Part shown: positions 27,635 to 35,766 of the stretch, one piece after another
How the letters are laid out: each line of letters opens with the position of its first letter
How positions within the stretch are numbered: position 1 is the stretch's first letter
NCBI RefSeq assembly: GCF_002994615.1
Contig: NZ_PVNK01000184.1
Coordinates: 29,809 to 93,808 of the forward strand
Length of the DNA stretch: 64,000 nt
From: Enhygromyxa salina
GTDB taxonomy: Bacteria; Myxococcota_A; Polyangia; Nannocystales; Nannocystaceae
Direction: 5' to 3'
The notes under the pieces: model-generated
Told to the model about the DNA's origin: nothing
What the model saw: the letters and a program-made list of their open reading frames with translations, nothing else
The model's database searches: none
Program-made: the position numbers and the translations under genes

Positions 27635-29551
27635 ATGGGCGAACAAGAGGTCACCGGGGCCGATGATGCTGAGCTGCGTGCGTTCATGCGGGCCATCCTC
27701 GCCGACGTCCACGCGTTCGAGCAGGTCATCGAGCGGGGCATGATCGAGTCGGGCGTCCGGCGGATCGGCGCGGAGCAAGAGATGTTCCTCGTCGATCGCA
27801 CGCTCTCGGTCGCGCCGGTCGCGACCCAGGTGCTCGAGACCGCCAACGATCCGCGCCTGACCACCGAGCTGGCCCAGTTCAACCTCGAGGCCAACCTCTC
27901 GCCCCAAGACTTCACCGGGGGGTGTCTGCGCGCGCTCGAGACCGAGGTCGAGGAGGTCCTCGGCGTCGCGCGCAAGGCCGCCGCTGCCCACGACGCCAAG
28001 GTCGTGCTGTCCGGCATCCTCCCGACCCTGCGCAAGCCCGATCTGGTCATGTCCAACATGACGCCCTTGCCGCGCTACTTCGCGCTCAACCGGGCGATGC
28101 AGCGGATGCGCGGGGGCCAGGACTTCCACGTCCTGATCAAGGGCAAGGACGAGCTCGAGCTGACCCATGACAACGTCATGCTCGAGGCCGCCAACACCAG
28201 CTTCCAGATCCACTTTCAGGTCGAGGCCGGCGAGTTCGCCCGGCTCTACAACCTCGCGCAGGTCGTGACCGCGCCGGTCCTGGCCTCGTCGGTCAACTCG
28301 CCCGTGCTGATGGGCAAGCGGCTGTGGAACGAGACCCGCGTGGCCCTCTTCCACCACTCCGTCGACACCCGCAACGAGGCCCACAAGGCCCGCAGCGCCC
28401 GCCCGCGGGTCGGCTTTGGCGATCGCTGGGTCGAGGACTCGGTCCTCGAGATCTTCCGCGAGGACATCGCCCGCTTTCGTGTCGTGCTCTCGACCTCGCT
28501 CGATGAGGATCCAATGGAGTCCCTGCGCCAGGGCAAGGCCCCCGAGCTCAAGGCCCTGCGCCTCCACAACGGCACGGTCTACCGGTGGAACCGGGCCTGC
28601 TATGGCGTCGCCAACGGGGTCCCGCACCTGCGGATCGAGAACCGCGCGCTGCCAGCGGGGCCGAGCGTCGTCGACGAGGTCGGCAGCGCGGCGTTCTACT
28701 TCGGCTTGATGTCCGGCCTCGGCGATCAGGTCAGCGACATCCGCAAGGCGATGGACTTCGACGACGCGAAGCACAACTTCTTCTCGTCGGCTCGCTACGG
28801 CCTCGACGCCCGGCTGACCTGGATCGACGGTCGCACCTACGACGCGTCGAAGTTGATCCTCGACACGCTGCTGCCGCTCGCGCGCGCGGGGCTCCAGGCC
28901 CACGCGATCGACGTCGCCGACATCGATCGCTACCTCGGCGTCGTCGAGGATCGCGTCCGCGAGGGCGTCACGGGCGCGCGGTGGGCGATCCAGTCGCTGG
29001 CCCAGATGCCCGTCGACGGCCCGCGCGATGTCCGGTCCCGGGCGCTGACCCACGCGATGCTCGAGCACCAGGAGGCCGGCGACCCCGTGCACACCTGGAA
29101 ACCGGCGGCCTTCGAGAAGGTCAGCGATGTCCGCGAGAACTACCTGACCGTGGGCCAGTTCATGACCACGGACCTGTTTACCGTCCACCCCGAGGACCTC
29201 GTCGACCTCGCGGCGAGCCTCATGGACTGGGAGCGCATTCGCCACGTCCCCGTCGAGGACGAAGGCAAGCTGGTCGGCTTGATCTCCCACCGCGCCGTGT
29301 TACGTCTGGTCGCGCGCGGGCACCTCGATCGTGCTGGAGCTGAGAAGGTGGCCGTGCGCGAGATCATGCGGACCGATCCGATCACAGTCGAGCCTGGAAC
29401 CACGACCCTCGAGGTCCTCCAGCTCATGCGCGACAAAAAGGTTGGGTCGGTGCCGGTGGTCGAAGGTGACAAGCTCGTCGGGATCGTGACCGAGCACGAC
29501 CTGATCGAGGTCTCCAGCCGCCTGCTCGACAATTATCTCCGAGGAGAGTGA
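27635..29551 (+). CDS. GCS2-type carboxylate-amine ligase fused to a CBS-domain pair
   Basis: 638 residues from ATG 27635. Residues about 20-480 resemble the glutamate-cysteine ligase family 2 (glutamine-synthetase fold, ATP-dependent amide formation): the early RIGAEQEMFLVDR with paired acidic residues, QFNLEANLSP, HDNVMLEAANTSFQIHFQV, and a late VEDSVLEIFRED and PHLRIENRALPAGPS. Residues about 505-625 form two CBS motifs (FMTTDLFTVHPEDLV, then IMRTDPITVEPGTTTLEVL with VGIVTEHDLIE), which usually bind adenosine nucleotides and regulate activity. The acceptor and donor are not known; true gamma-glutamylcysteine synthesis is not shown. The downstream M14 gene begins on the next base, implying translational coupling and a linked ligase/deacylase function. 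Confidence 0.88.
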   Translation: MGEQEVTGADDAELRAFMRAILADVHAFEQVIERGMIESGVRRIGAEQEMFLVDRTLSVAPVATQVLETANDPRLTTELAQFNLEANLSPQDFTGGCLRALETEVEEVLGVARKAAAAHDAKVVLSGILPTLRKPDLVMSNMTPLPRYFALNRAMQRMRGGQDFHVLIKGKDELELTHDNVMLEAANTSFQIHFQVEAGEFARLYNLAQVVTAPVLASSVNSPVLMGKRLWNETRVALFHHSVDTRNEAHKARSARPRVGFGDRWVEDSVLEIFREDIARFRVVLSTSLDEDPMESLRQGKAPELKALRLHNGTVYRWNRACYGVANGVPHLRIENRALPAGPSVVDEVGSAAFYFGLMSGLGDQVSDIRKAMDFDDAKHNFFSSARYGLDARLTWIDGRTYDASKLILDTLLPLARAGLQAHAIDVADIDRYLGVVEDRVREGVTGARWAIQSLAQMPVDGPRDVRSRALTHAMLEHQEAGDPVHTWKPAAFEKVSDVRENYLTVGQFMTTDLFTVHPEDLVDLAASLMDWERIRHVPVEDEGKLVGLISHRAVLRLVARGHLDRAGAEKVAVREIMRTDPITVEPGTTTLEVLQLMRDKKVGSVPVVEGDKLVGIVTEHDLIEVSSRLLDNYLRGE

Positions 29552-30835
29552 GTGCAGGACCGGCGGGGGCTCGAGAAGTCCGAGGCTGACCTCGGCCCCG
29601 GTTCGACCACGCCAAGCCGGCCGACCCCCGAGTGGCCGCCCGAAGGCGCGACCCTGACCCGGCGCTGGCTCGGCGCGCACGAGGGCGTCGCGCCGGGGCC
29701 GACCCTGGTCATCATTGGGGGCATCCACGGCAACGAGCCGAGCGGGGTGATCGCCTTGCAGCGGGTCCTGCACGAGCTGCGGCGGCGTCGAATCCCGGTC
29801 CAGGGCCGGCTCCTGGGCCTCGCGGGCAACATGCGCGCGCTGGCCCACAACGCCCGCTTCATGACCCGGGATCTCAACCGGGGGTGGTTCCCGGATCACC
29901 TCGCCCGCCTGCGCGACCAGGCCCACAGTGAAGACTCGCCCGAGGACGTCGAGCAGCGCGAGCTCCTGAAGATCTTCGATCGCCTCGACGAGACCTTCGA
30001 CCACCCGCTGGTGGTCATGGATCTGCACAGCTTCTCGGCCGAGGGTCCGCCCTTCTCGGTCGTCGCCGACACCCTCCGCAATCGGCCGCTCGCCTACGAG
30101 CTCCGGGCCCCGATCATCTTCGGGCTCGACGAGGCCGTCGGGGGCACGATGCTCGGCTACCTCGCCGACCTCGGCCACGTCGCGGTCGGCTTCGAGGGCG
30201 GTCAACACGACGATCCGCGGACCGTCGAGAACCATGTCGCGGCGATCTGGATCGCGCTGGTCGCGAACGGCTTGATCGCGCGCGAGGAGCTGCCCGAGCT
30301 CGAGCGCTGCGAGGCGCGCCTGGCCCAGGCCGCGGCCGGGCTGCCGCGCGCCGTCGAGATCGTCTACCGCCACCCGATCACCCCCGAGGACGGGTTTCGC
30401 ATGGACCCCGGGTTTCACAATTTCCAGGACGTCCGCCGTAACCAGCGCCTGGCGATCGACCGCGACGGCGAGATCGGCTCGCCGGCGACCGGCCGCGTGC
30501 TGATGCCGCTCTACCAGGGCCAGGGCGAGGACGGCTTCTTCATCGCCCGCGATCTCGGCAACGCGCGGCTCCAGCTCTCGGCCGCGCTGCGCAAGCTCGA
30601 GGTCGATCGCCTGCTGCCCTACCTGCCCGGGATCGAGGTCGATGACAGCGTCGCCGACGAGATCACCGTTGGCCGCGTCGGCAACCGGCCCGCCGTCAAA
30701 AAGGTCCTGCGCCTGCTCGGCTACCGCAAGGACGTGCCCGCGGACGGGCAGCTTCGGGTCGCGCGGCGCCGCCAAGCCGAGAGCAAGCGCCGCGGTCGGG
30801 CGAGCACGATCGGCGAGGCCTTCGCCCCGGACTAG
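29552..30835 (+). CDS. Succinylglutamate desuccinylase/aspartoacylase-like M14 zinc hydrolase
   Basis: 427 residues. GTG 29552 directly follows the stop of the GCS2-CBS gene, with a GAGGAG-type ribosome site inside that gene's end. Zinc ligands are visible in GGIHGNEPSG (HxxE) and VVMDLHSFSAEG (His), and the catalytic Glu in VGFEGGQHDD, the arrangement of the M14/AstE-aspartoacylase family. The middle has MTRDLNRGWFPDH, typical of these enzymes. The C-terminal about 60 residues are basic and may be an addition. It probably cleaves an amide bond on a small acidic substrate or peptide. With the adjacent ATP-dependent ligase, a make-and-break pair is an inference. Confidence 0.9.
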   Translation: MQDRRGLEKSEADLGPGSTTPSRPTPEWPPEGATLTRRWLGAHEGVAPGPTLVIIGGIHGNEPSGVIALQRVLHELRRRRIPVQGRLLGLAGNMRALAHNARFMTRDLNRGWFPDHLARLRDQAHSEDSPEDVEQRELLKIFDRLDETFDHPLVVMDLHSFSAEGPPFSVVADTLRNRPLAYELRAPIIFGLDEAVGGTMLGYLADLGHVAVGFEGGQHDDPRTVENHVAAIWIALVANGLIAREELPELERCEARLAQAAAGLPRAVEIVYRHPITPEDGFRMDPGFHNFQDVRRNQRLAIDRDGEIGSPATGRVLMPLYQGQGEDGFFIARDLGNARLQLSAALRKLEVDRLLPYLPGIEVDDSVADEITVGRVGNRPAVKKVLRLLGYRKDVPADGQLRVARRRQAESKRRGRASTIGEAFAPD

Positions 30836-30839
30836 CAGG

Positions 30840-31706
30840 CTACTGGCCCCAGTAGAGCACGAGCCCGGTCACCACCAGCCAGACCACGAAGTTGCCCATG
30901 AACAGCCAGTCGCGGAGCATCTCCTCGGTCGGGCTCTCGGCGTCGGGCCGCGAGGTGACCAGGTGGATGAAGCGCAGGATCCCGATGATCGGGAAGGGCA
31001 GGGTGTAGATCAGCGGGGCGTCGCCGAAGGTCGCGGCCACGTGCGCGCTTTGGGTGTAGAGCCCGTAGACCACGGCGGTCAGCAGCGCGAGCGTGTGGAG
31101 GACCCAGCGCAGCGCGTCGCCGGAGTAGTGCTCGAGCACCGAGCGGGTCTTGGCCCCGGACTGGGCGAACTCGTGGGCGCGCTTGCCGAAGCCGAGGAAC
31201 ATCGCGAGCAGGGCGGTGCAGCCCAAGAGCCACGGCGAGGGCGGCAGTCCGATGACCAGCGCGCCCGCGAGCACGCGGAGCACGAAGCCGGTCGCGATCG
31301 AGAGCACGTCGAGGTAGGGGACCTTCTTGGTCCAAAAGCAGTAGGCGATGTTGAGCCCGAAGTAGCCGCCGAGCGTGGCCGCGTAGAGCGGCGCGAGCAT
31401 GAACGCGGCCCCGAGCGCGAACGGGACCGCGACGATCGTGAAGTTGCGCGCGATCGACGGCGGCAGCTTGCCCGAGGCGATCGGCCGGCTCTTCTTCTTG
31501 GGGTGGGCGCGATCTTTCTCGACATCGACGATGTCGTTGATCACGTACACGCAGCCCGAGACCAGGCAGAACAACGCGAAGGCGGCCGCGACGCGCCACA
31601 GGGCGTCGAGGTCCAGGAGCTTCTGACCGAAGACCAGAGGAACGCCGACGAAGGCGTTTTTGATCCACTGCTTCGGCCTGAGGGTCTTGAGCAGGCCCAG
31701 GAACAC
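30840..31706 (-). CDS. UbiA-family polyprenyl-phosphate phosphoribosyltransferase (DPPR synthase homologue)
   Basis: 288 residues from GTG 31706. Integral membrane prenyltransferase with about eight or nine hydrophobic helices. The first Asp-rich motif is NDIVDVEKDRAHPKKKSRPI (57-76), matching the NDxxDxxxD-AHPxKxxRPI pattern of mycobacterial Rv3806c, which transfers 5-phosphoribose from PRPP to decaprenyl phosphate. A second motif region LDVLSIATGFVLRVLAGA follows. Because this is the donor-forming step before DprE1/DprE2, its presence about 6 kb from their homologues supports a complete arabinofuranose-donor set. The 5'-phosphatase step is not seen in the window. Quinone-type UbiA is less likely given the AHPxKxxRPI signature. 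Confidence 0.87.
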   Translation of the reverse strand: MFLGLLKTLRPKQWIKNAFVGVPLVFGQKLLDLDALWRVAAAFALFCLVSGCVYVINDIVDVEKDRAHPKKKSRPIASGKLPPSIARNFTIVAVPFALGAAFMLAPLYAATLGGYFGLNIAYCFWTKKVPYLDVLSIATGFVLRVLAGALVIGLPPSPWLLGCTALLAMFLGFGKRAHEFAQSGAKTRSVLEHYSGDALRWVLHTLALLTAVVYGLYTQSAHVAATFGDAPLIYTLPFPIIGILRFIHLVTSRPDAESPTEEMLRDWLFMGNFVVWLVVTGLVLYWGQ

Positions 31707-31774
31707 GGCGGGGCGAGACTATGGCATGAGGCCGCCGGATGTTCCATCCTCGGGCCGACGGAGGTCACCAGACG

Positions 31775-34700
31775 ATGAATCGCCAGCCCAAGCGAGCCCT
31801 GCTCTCCTCTCTCGCGCTCGCAAGCGTGTTGGCGCTGTGCTCGAGCGAGGCGGCGGCCGGCTCCGGCCCCGTCGCGGGCGCGGTCACGGATCCCGGGGTC
31901 CTCGGGGTCGGGTTCGGCGCGGACGCGCCCGGGTCGGTCGTGATCCCCGCAGATCGTGGGCCCCAGCCGAGCTCGAGCGACGCTGTCCTCGATCTCGACG
32001 CGCCCTTGTGGGAGCCGGGCGTGCTCGACCCCGCGGCCGGGATGGTCGGTCGGTGGCAGCGTGAGCTCGAGCGTCGCCGAGATCTGCTCGCCGACCACCG
32101 CGGCCGCGACCACGTCGCGGCGCTCGCGTTGCTCGGTCTGCTGCCCGCGCTGTCTGGCGAGGTCGATCGCGCCGAGCTCATCTCCTTTGTCGACGAGATC
32201 CGCGAAGATCGCCGTCGGCACCCCCTGGTCCGCTCGCTCGCCGCCGAGGGCCGCGCTCAGCTCCACGAGGACGCGGGCGAGCTCGACGAGGCCCGGGCGC
32301 TCTACGCCGAGCACGGCGCGCTGCTCTCGTGGCGGATCGTCGGACCCTTCGACAACGCCAACCGCACCGGCCACGACCACGCCTTCGGACCCGAGCTCGA
32401 AGACTGGGCGCCGGGGCAGAGCTTCGAGGGCAAGCTCGCGGGCGAGCCCGTCGACTGGCGCCCCTACGAGCCCGAGAACACCCTCGCCGGCGGCTACGTC
32501 TCGTTCGACGAGTTCCTCCGGCCCAACGAGTACGTCACCGGCTACGCGACGACCTGGGTCCACGCGCCCAAGCAGACCGAGGCCGTCATCCACGTCGGGA
32601 CCGGCGGCGCCCACAAGATCTGGGTGGGGCCCGAGCTCGTCGGCGAGGGCCAGGCCTACCGCCGCCCGCAGCCTCTCCAAGACGCCTACGCGATCACCCT
32701 CGAGGCTGGCTGGAACCGGATCCTGGTCAAGGTCGGCTGTGAGGCCGGCGCCTGGGGCTTCTTCGCCCGGATCAGCGGGGCCGACGGCGCGCCGATCCCG
32801 GGGCTCGAGGCCGACGGCTCGCCCCCGGTCGACGCGACCGTGCTGCCCGCGGCGGCCCCGGAGCAGAGCTCGAGCGAGATCGATCCCGACGCGCGCGCGG
32901 CCAAGCCTCCGCTGTCGCTGCGCAAGCTGTTCGAGGACGCCGCCGACGACGAGCTCCGGTCGAGGGTCGCGCCCGAGGACGAATTGGCCCTCACCGAGTT
33001 CTACAGCTGGGTCGGGCCCTTCTCGCGCGAGGACTTCACCGGCCGCGATCAGGCCCGCGAGGCCGACGCGGCCGTGCAGTCGGCCCGCAGCGCGCTGTTC
33101 TTGGGCCTGGCCGAAGACGACTCCGCCCGGGCCCGCGCGGCCTTTGAAGAGGGCGTCGAGCGAGCCGAGGCGATCGGCGACGAGGCGATCATCGAGCACT
33201 CGCAGATGCTGATTGAGCTCGCCTACACCAACGCGGCCCTCGGGCTCGAGCGCCGGACCGAGGCCCTGCTCGACGAGGCCCGCCGCGTCGCGCCCGACGA
33301 CGCCCTGATCGAGCTCGCGCACCTCGAGCGGCTGTCCAACGACGGCTTCGATCTCGCGGCCATGACCTGGCTCGAAGATCTGCGCCGTCGCTACCCCGAC
33401 TCGGCCACGATCCTGCGCGAGGCGGCCGGCCGCGAGATCGAGCTCGGGCGCGTCCGCGAGGGCCTCGCGCTGCTCGAGCAGCACAGCCGGGCGCACAGCG
33501 GCGACGCGGCGGTGATCGAGCAGCGGATCGAGGCGCACCTGCGCCTCGGCGAGATCGAGCCCGCGGTCGCCCTCGCGCGCGACCTCGTCGCCGCGGCCCC
33601 GGGGCGGCCCTCGGCCTGGCGTCGCCTCGCCGGCCTCGAGGAGGCCGCGACCAACTACGACCTGGCCGTCGCCGCGCTCGAGACCGCCGTCGAGCTCGCG
33701 CCCCAGGACCCGCAGCTGCACACCGCGCTCGGCTTCTTGCAGAGCCGCGCGGGCGACCAGGCCGGCAGCGTGCTCGCGTTCCAGCGCAGCCTCGAGCTCA
33801 ACCCCCAGCAGCCCGAGCTCCGCGACCTCCTGACCACGCTCGGGGCCGCGGGGGACGACGTGTTCACGCGCTACGCCGTCGAGCTCGAGGAGGTCGTCGC
33901 CGCCGCCGACGACGGGCCCGAGCCCAAGAGCTGGAAGGGCAAGGACGCGGCCGTGCTCCACCGCATGATCGCGACCCGGATCGGCCAGAGCGGCCTCGGC
34001 GAGCGCCTCGATCACCGGATCATCAAGATCCTCGACGAGCGCGGGATCGAGAGCCAGGCCCGCCACGATTTCGGCTACGAGCCCGACGAGAGCTACGTCG
34101 AGGTCCGCCGGGCGCGGGTCTACCGACGCGACGGGCGGATCGAGGACATCGGGATCACCCGCCACTACTCGGTCGGGGCCGCGGGCTACCGCATGTACTA
34201 CGACCAGCGCGGCGTCGCCGTGCAGTTCCCGGGCCTCCGCGTCGGCGACGTGGTCGAGGTCGCGTTCGTGCGCCGCGACGTGGCCTCGCGCAACAAGTTC
34301 GACGAGTACTACGGCGATCTGGTCCCACTCCAGAGCCTCGAGCCGACCCGCCACCTCGAGTACGTGCTCGAGGCGCCCGCGGACCTGAAGCTCCACTTCA
34401 ACCACAAGCTCGACCACGAGCCCGGCGCCGACGGCCAGACCGGCGTCTACCGTCTGACCCGAGACGACCTCGCCGGGCTCCGCTCCGAGGCCGACATGCC
34501 CGGCTGGACCGAGGTCGCCGACTACCTCCACGTCAGCACCTACGCGACCTGGGACGAGGTCGGGCGCTGGTACTGGGGCCTCGTCGAGGGCCAGCTCCTG
34601 GTCGACGACGCGATCCAAGCCGGCGTCGCCGAGGCCCTCGCCGCGCTGCCCAAGGACGCCGACGAGCGCGACAAGGTCGCGGCCCTCTACCGCCACGTGA

Positions 34701-35740
34701 TCCGCGAGACCCGCTACGTCGGGCTCGAGTTCGGGATCCACGGCTACAAGCCCTACCGGACCACCGACATCTACAACCGCCGCTTCGGCGACTGCAAGGA
34801 CAAGGCCTCGCTGCTCAAGGTCATGCTCGCCGAGATCGGCGTGGCCAGTCACCTGGTCCTGGTCCGGACCCGCGACCTCGGGACGATCGACGACAGCCCC
34901 GCGAGCCTCTCGGCCTTCAACCACGCGATCGTCTACGTGCCCAAGTACGACCTGTTCATGGACGGCACCGCCGAGCACTCCGGGGCCTTCGAGCTCCCGG
35001 CCGGCGATCAGGGCGCGAGCGTGGTCGTGATCGAGGACGGCGAGGGCGCGAGCTTCCGAACCATCCCCTACGCCACGCCCGATCAGAACCGCAGCGAGTT
35101 CGAGATCGGCGTGCGCCTCGGGCCCGAGGGCAGCGCCGAGGTCGACCACGACATGACCCTCGTCGGGACCGGCGCGGCCTCGTGGCGCGCGACCCTCGAG
35201 GCCAAGGAGCAGCGCGAGGAGCTCCTGACCAAGCAGCTGTCGCGGACCTTCCCCGGGATCGAGGTCCGCAGCGCGAGCTTCCCCGGCATCGACGACGTCC
35301 TCGCCCCGGTCCGCGTCGAGGCCAAGCTCAGCGTCCCGGGCTGGGCCCAGGTCCAGGCGGCGGGGCAGGGGAGCGAGGCCGCCGGTCTGCGCTGGCGGGT
35401 GCTCGGCCACGAGGTCGAGCTCCTGCGCTCGGTCGCGCCCCAGGCTCGCCGCGAGCAGCCGCTGGTCCTCGGCGTGCCCAATAGCGAGGTCCGCACGATC
35501 CACTACACGCTCCCGCGCGGGCTCGAGCTCAGCCACACGCCCAAGCCCAGCCGGGTCGAGTCGCCCTTCGGGCGCTTCGAGCTCGAGGTCGAGGCCGAGG
35601 CCCGCAGCGCGACGATCACCACCAGCCTCGAGTTCTCGCGCCCGCGCGTCGAGCCGGCGGAGTACGAGGCGTTCCGCGATTTCCTGCGCGAGGTCGACGC
35701 GGCCCTCGCCCAAGCCTTCGAGGCCAGCGCGTCTCGCTGA
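31775..35740 (+). CDS. Large secreted DUF3857/transglutaminase-like protein with TPR region
   Basis: 1321 residues. ATG 31775 gives a signal peptide of the Sec type (basic n-region, hydrophobic core to about residue 28). The N-terminal third is alpha/beta with an Ig-like or carbohydrate-binding-type region (WRIVGPFDNANRTGHDH, KIWVGPELV); the middle third is TPR helical repeats. DUF3857 and a transglutaminase-like domain form the last third: Cys1007 in FGDCKDKASLL, His1050 in FNHAIVYV and Asp1063 in FMDGTAEHSG form the papain-like triad. The C-terminal beta domain follows. It is adjacent to a 1306-residue homologue in the same direction, separated by 26 bases. Protein crosslinking or proteolysis in the envelope is possible; substrates unknown. 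Confidence 0.88.
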   Translation: MNRQPKRALLSSLALASVLALCSSEAAAGSGPVAGAVTDPGVLGVGFGADAPGSVVIPADRGPQPSSSDAVLDLDAPLWEPGVLDPAAGMVGRWQRELERRRDLLADHRGRDHVAALALLGLLPALSGEVDRAELISFVDEIREDRRRHPLVRSLAAEGRAQLHEDAGELDEARALYAEHGALLSWRIVGPFDNANRTGHDHAFGPELEDWAPGQSFEGKLAGEPVDWRPYEPENTLAGGYVSFDEFLRPNEYVTGYATTWVHAPKQTEAVIHVGTGGAHKIWVGPELVGEGQAYRRPQPLQDAYAITLEAGWNRILVKVGCEAGAWGFFARISGADGAPIPGLEADGSPPVDATVLPAAAPEQSSSEIDPDARAAKPPLSLRKLFEDAADDELRSRVAPEDELALTEFYSWVGPFSREDFTGRDQAREADAAVQSARSALFLGLAEDDSARARAAFEEGVERAEAIGDEAIIEHSQMLIELAYTNAALGLERRTEALLDEARRVAPDDALIELAHLERLSNDGFDLAAMTWLEDLRRRYPDSATILREAAGREIELGRVREGLALLEQHSRAHSGDAAVIEQRIEAHLRLGEIEPAVALARDLVAAAPGRPSAWRRLAGLEEAATNYDLAVAALETAVELAPQDPQLHTALGFLQSRAGDQAGSVLAFQRSLELNPQQPELRDLLTTLGAAGDDVFTRYAVELEEVVAAADDGPEPKSWKGKDAAVLHRMIATRIGQSGLGERLDHRIIKILDERGIESQARHDFGYEPDESYVEVRRARVYRRDGRIEDIGITRHYSVGAAGYRMYYDQRGVAVQFPGLRVGDVVEVAFVRRDVASRNKFDEYYGDLVPLQSLEPTRHLEYVLEAPADLKLHFNHKLDHEPGADGQTGVYRLTRDDLAGLRSEADMPGWTEVADYLHVSTYATWDEVGRWYWGLVEGQLLVDDAIQAGVAEALAALPKDADERDKVAALYRHVIRETRYVGLEFGIHGYKPYRTTDIYNRRFGDCKDKASLLKVMLAEIGVASHLVLVRTRDLGTIDDSPASLSAFNHAIVYVPKYDLFMDGTAEHSGAFELPAGDQGASVVVIEDGEGASFRTIPYATPDQNRSEFEIGVRLGPEGSAEVDHDMTLVGTGAASWRATLEAKEQREELLTKQLSRTFPGIEVRSASFPGIDDVLAPVRVEAKLSVPGWAQVQAAGQGSEAAGLRWRVLGHEVELLRSVAPQARREQPLVLGVPNSEVRTIHYTLPRGLELSHTPKPSRVESPFGRFELEVEAEARSATITTSLEFSRPRVEPAEYEAFRDFLREVDAALAQAFEASASR

Positions 35741-35766
35741 CGCGCCCTTCGTGCCCAGGCCCCCTG

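Noticed and set aside
31541..35713. A 1390-residue open frame on the minus strand
   Set aside because: It lies over the DUF3857 gene and the end of the UbiA gene, which have domains and a signal peptide. The antisense sequence is low-complexity with no motif.
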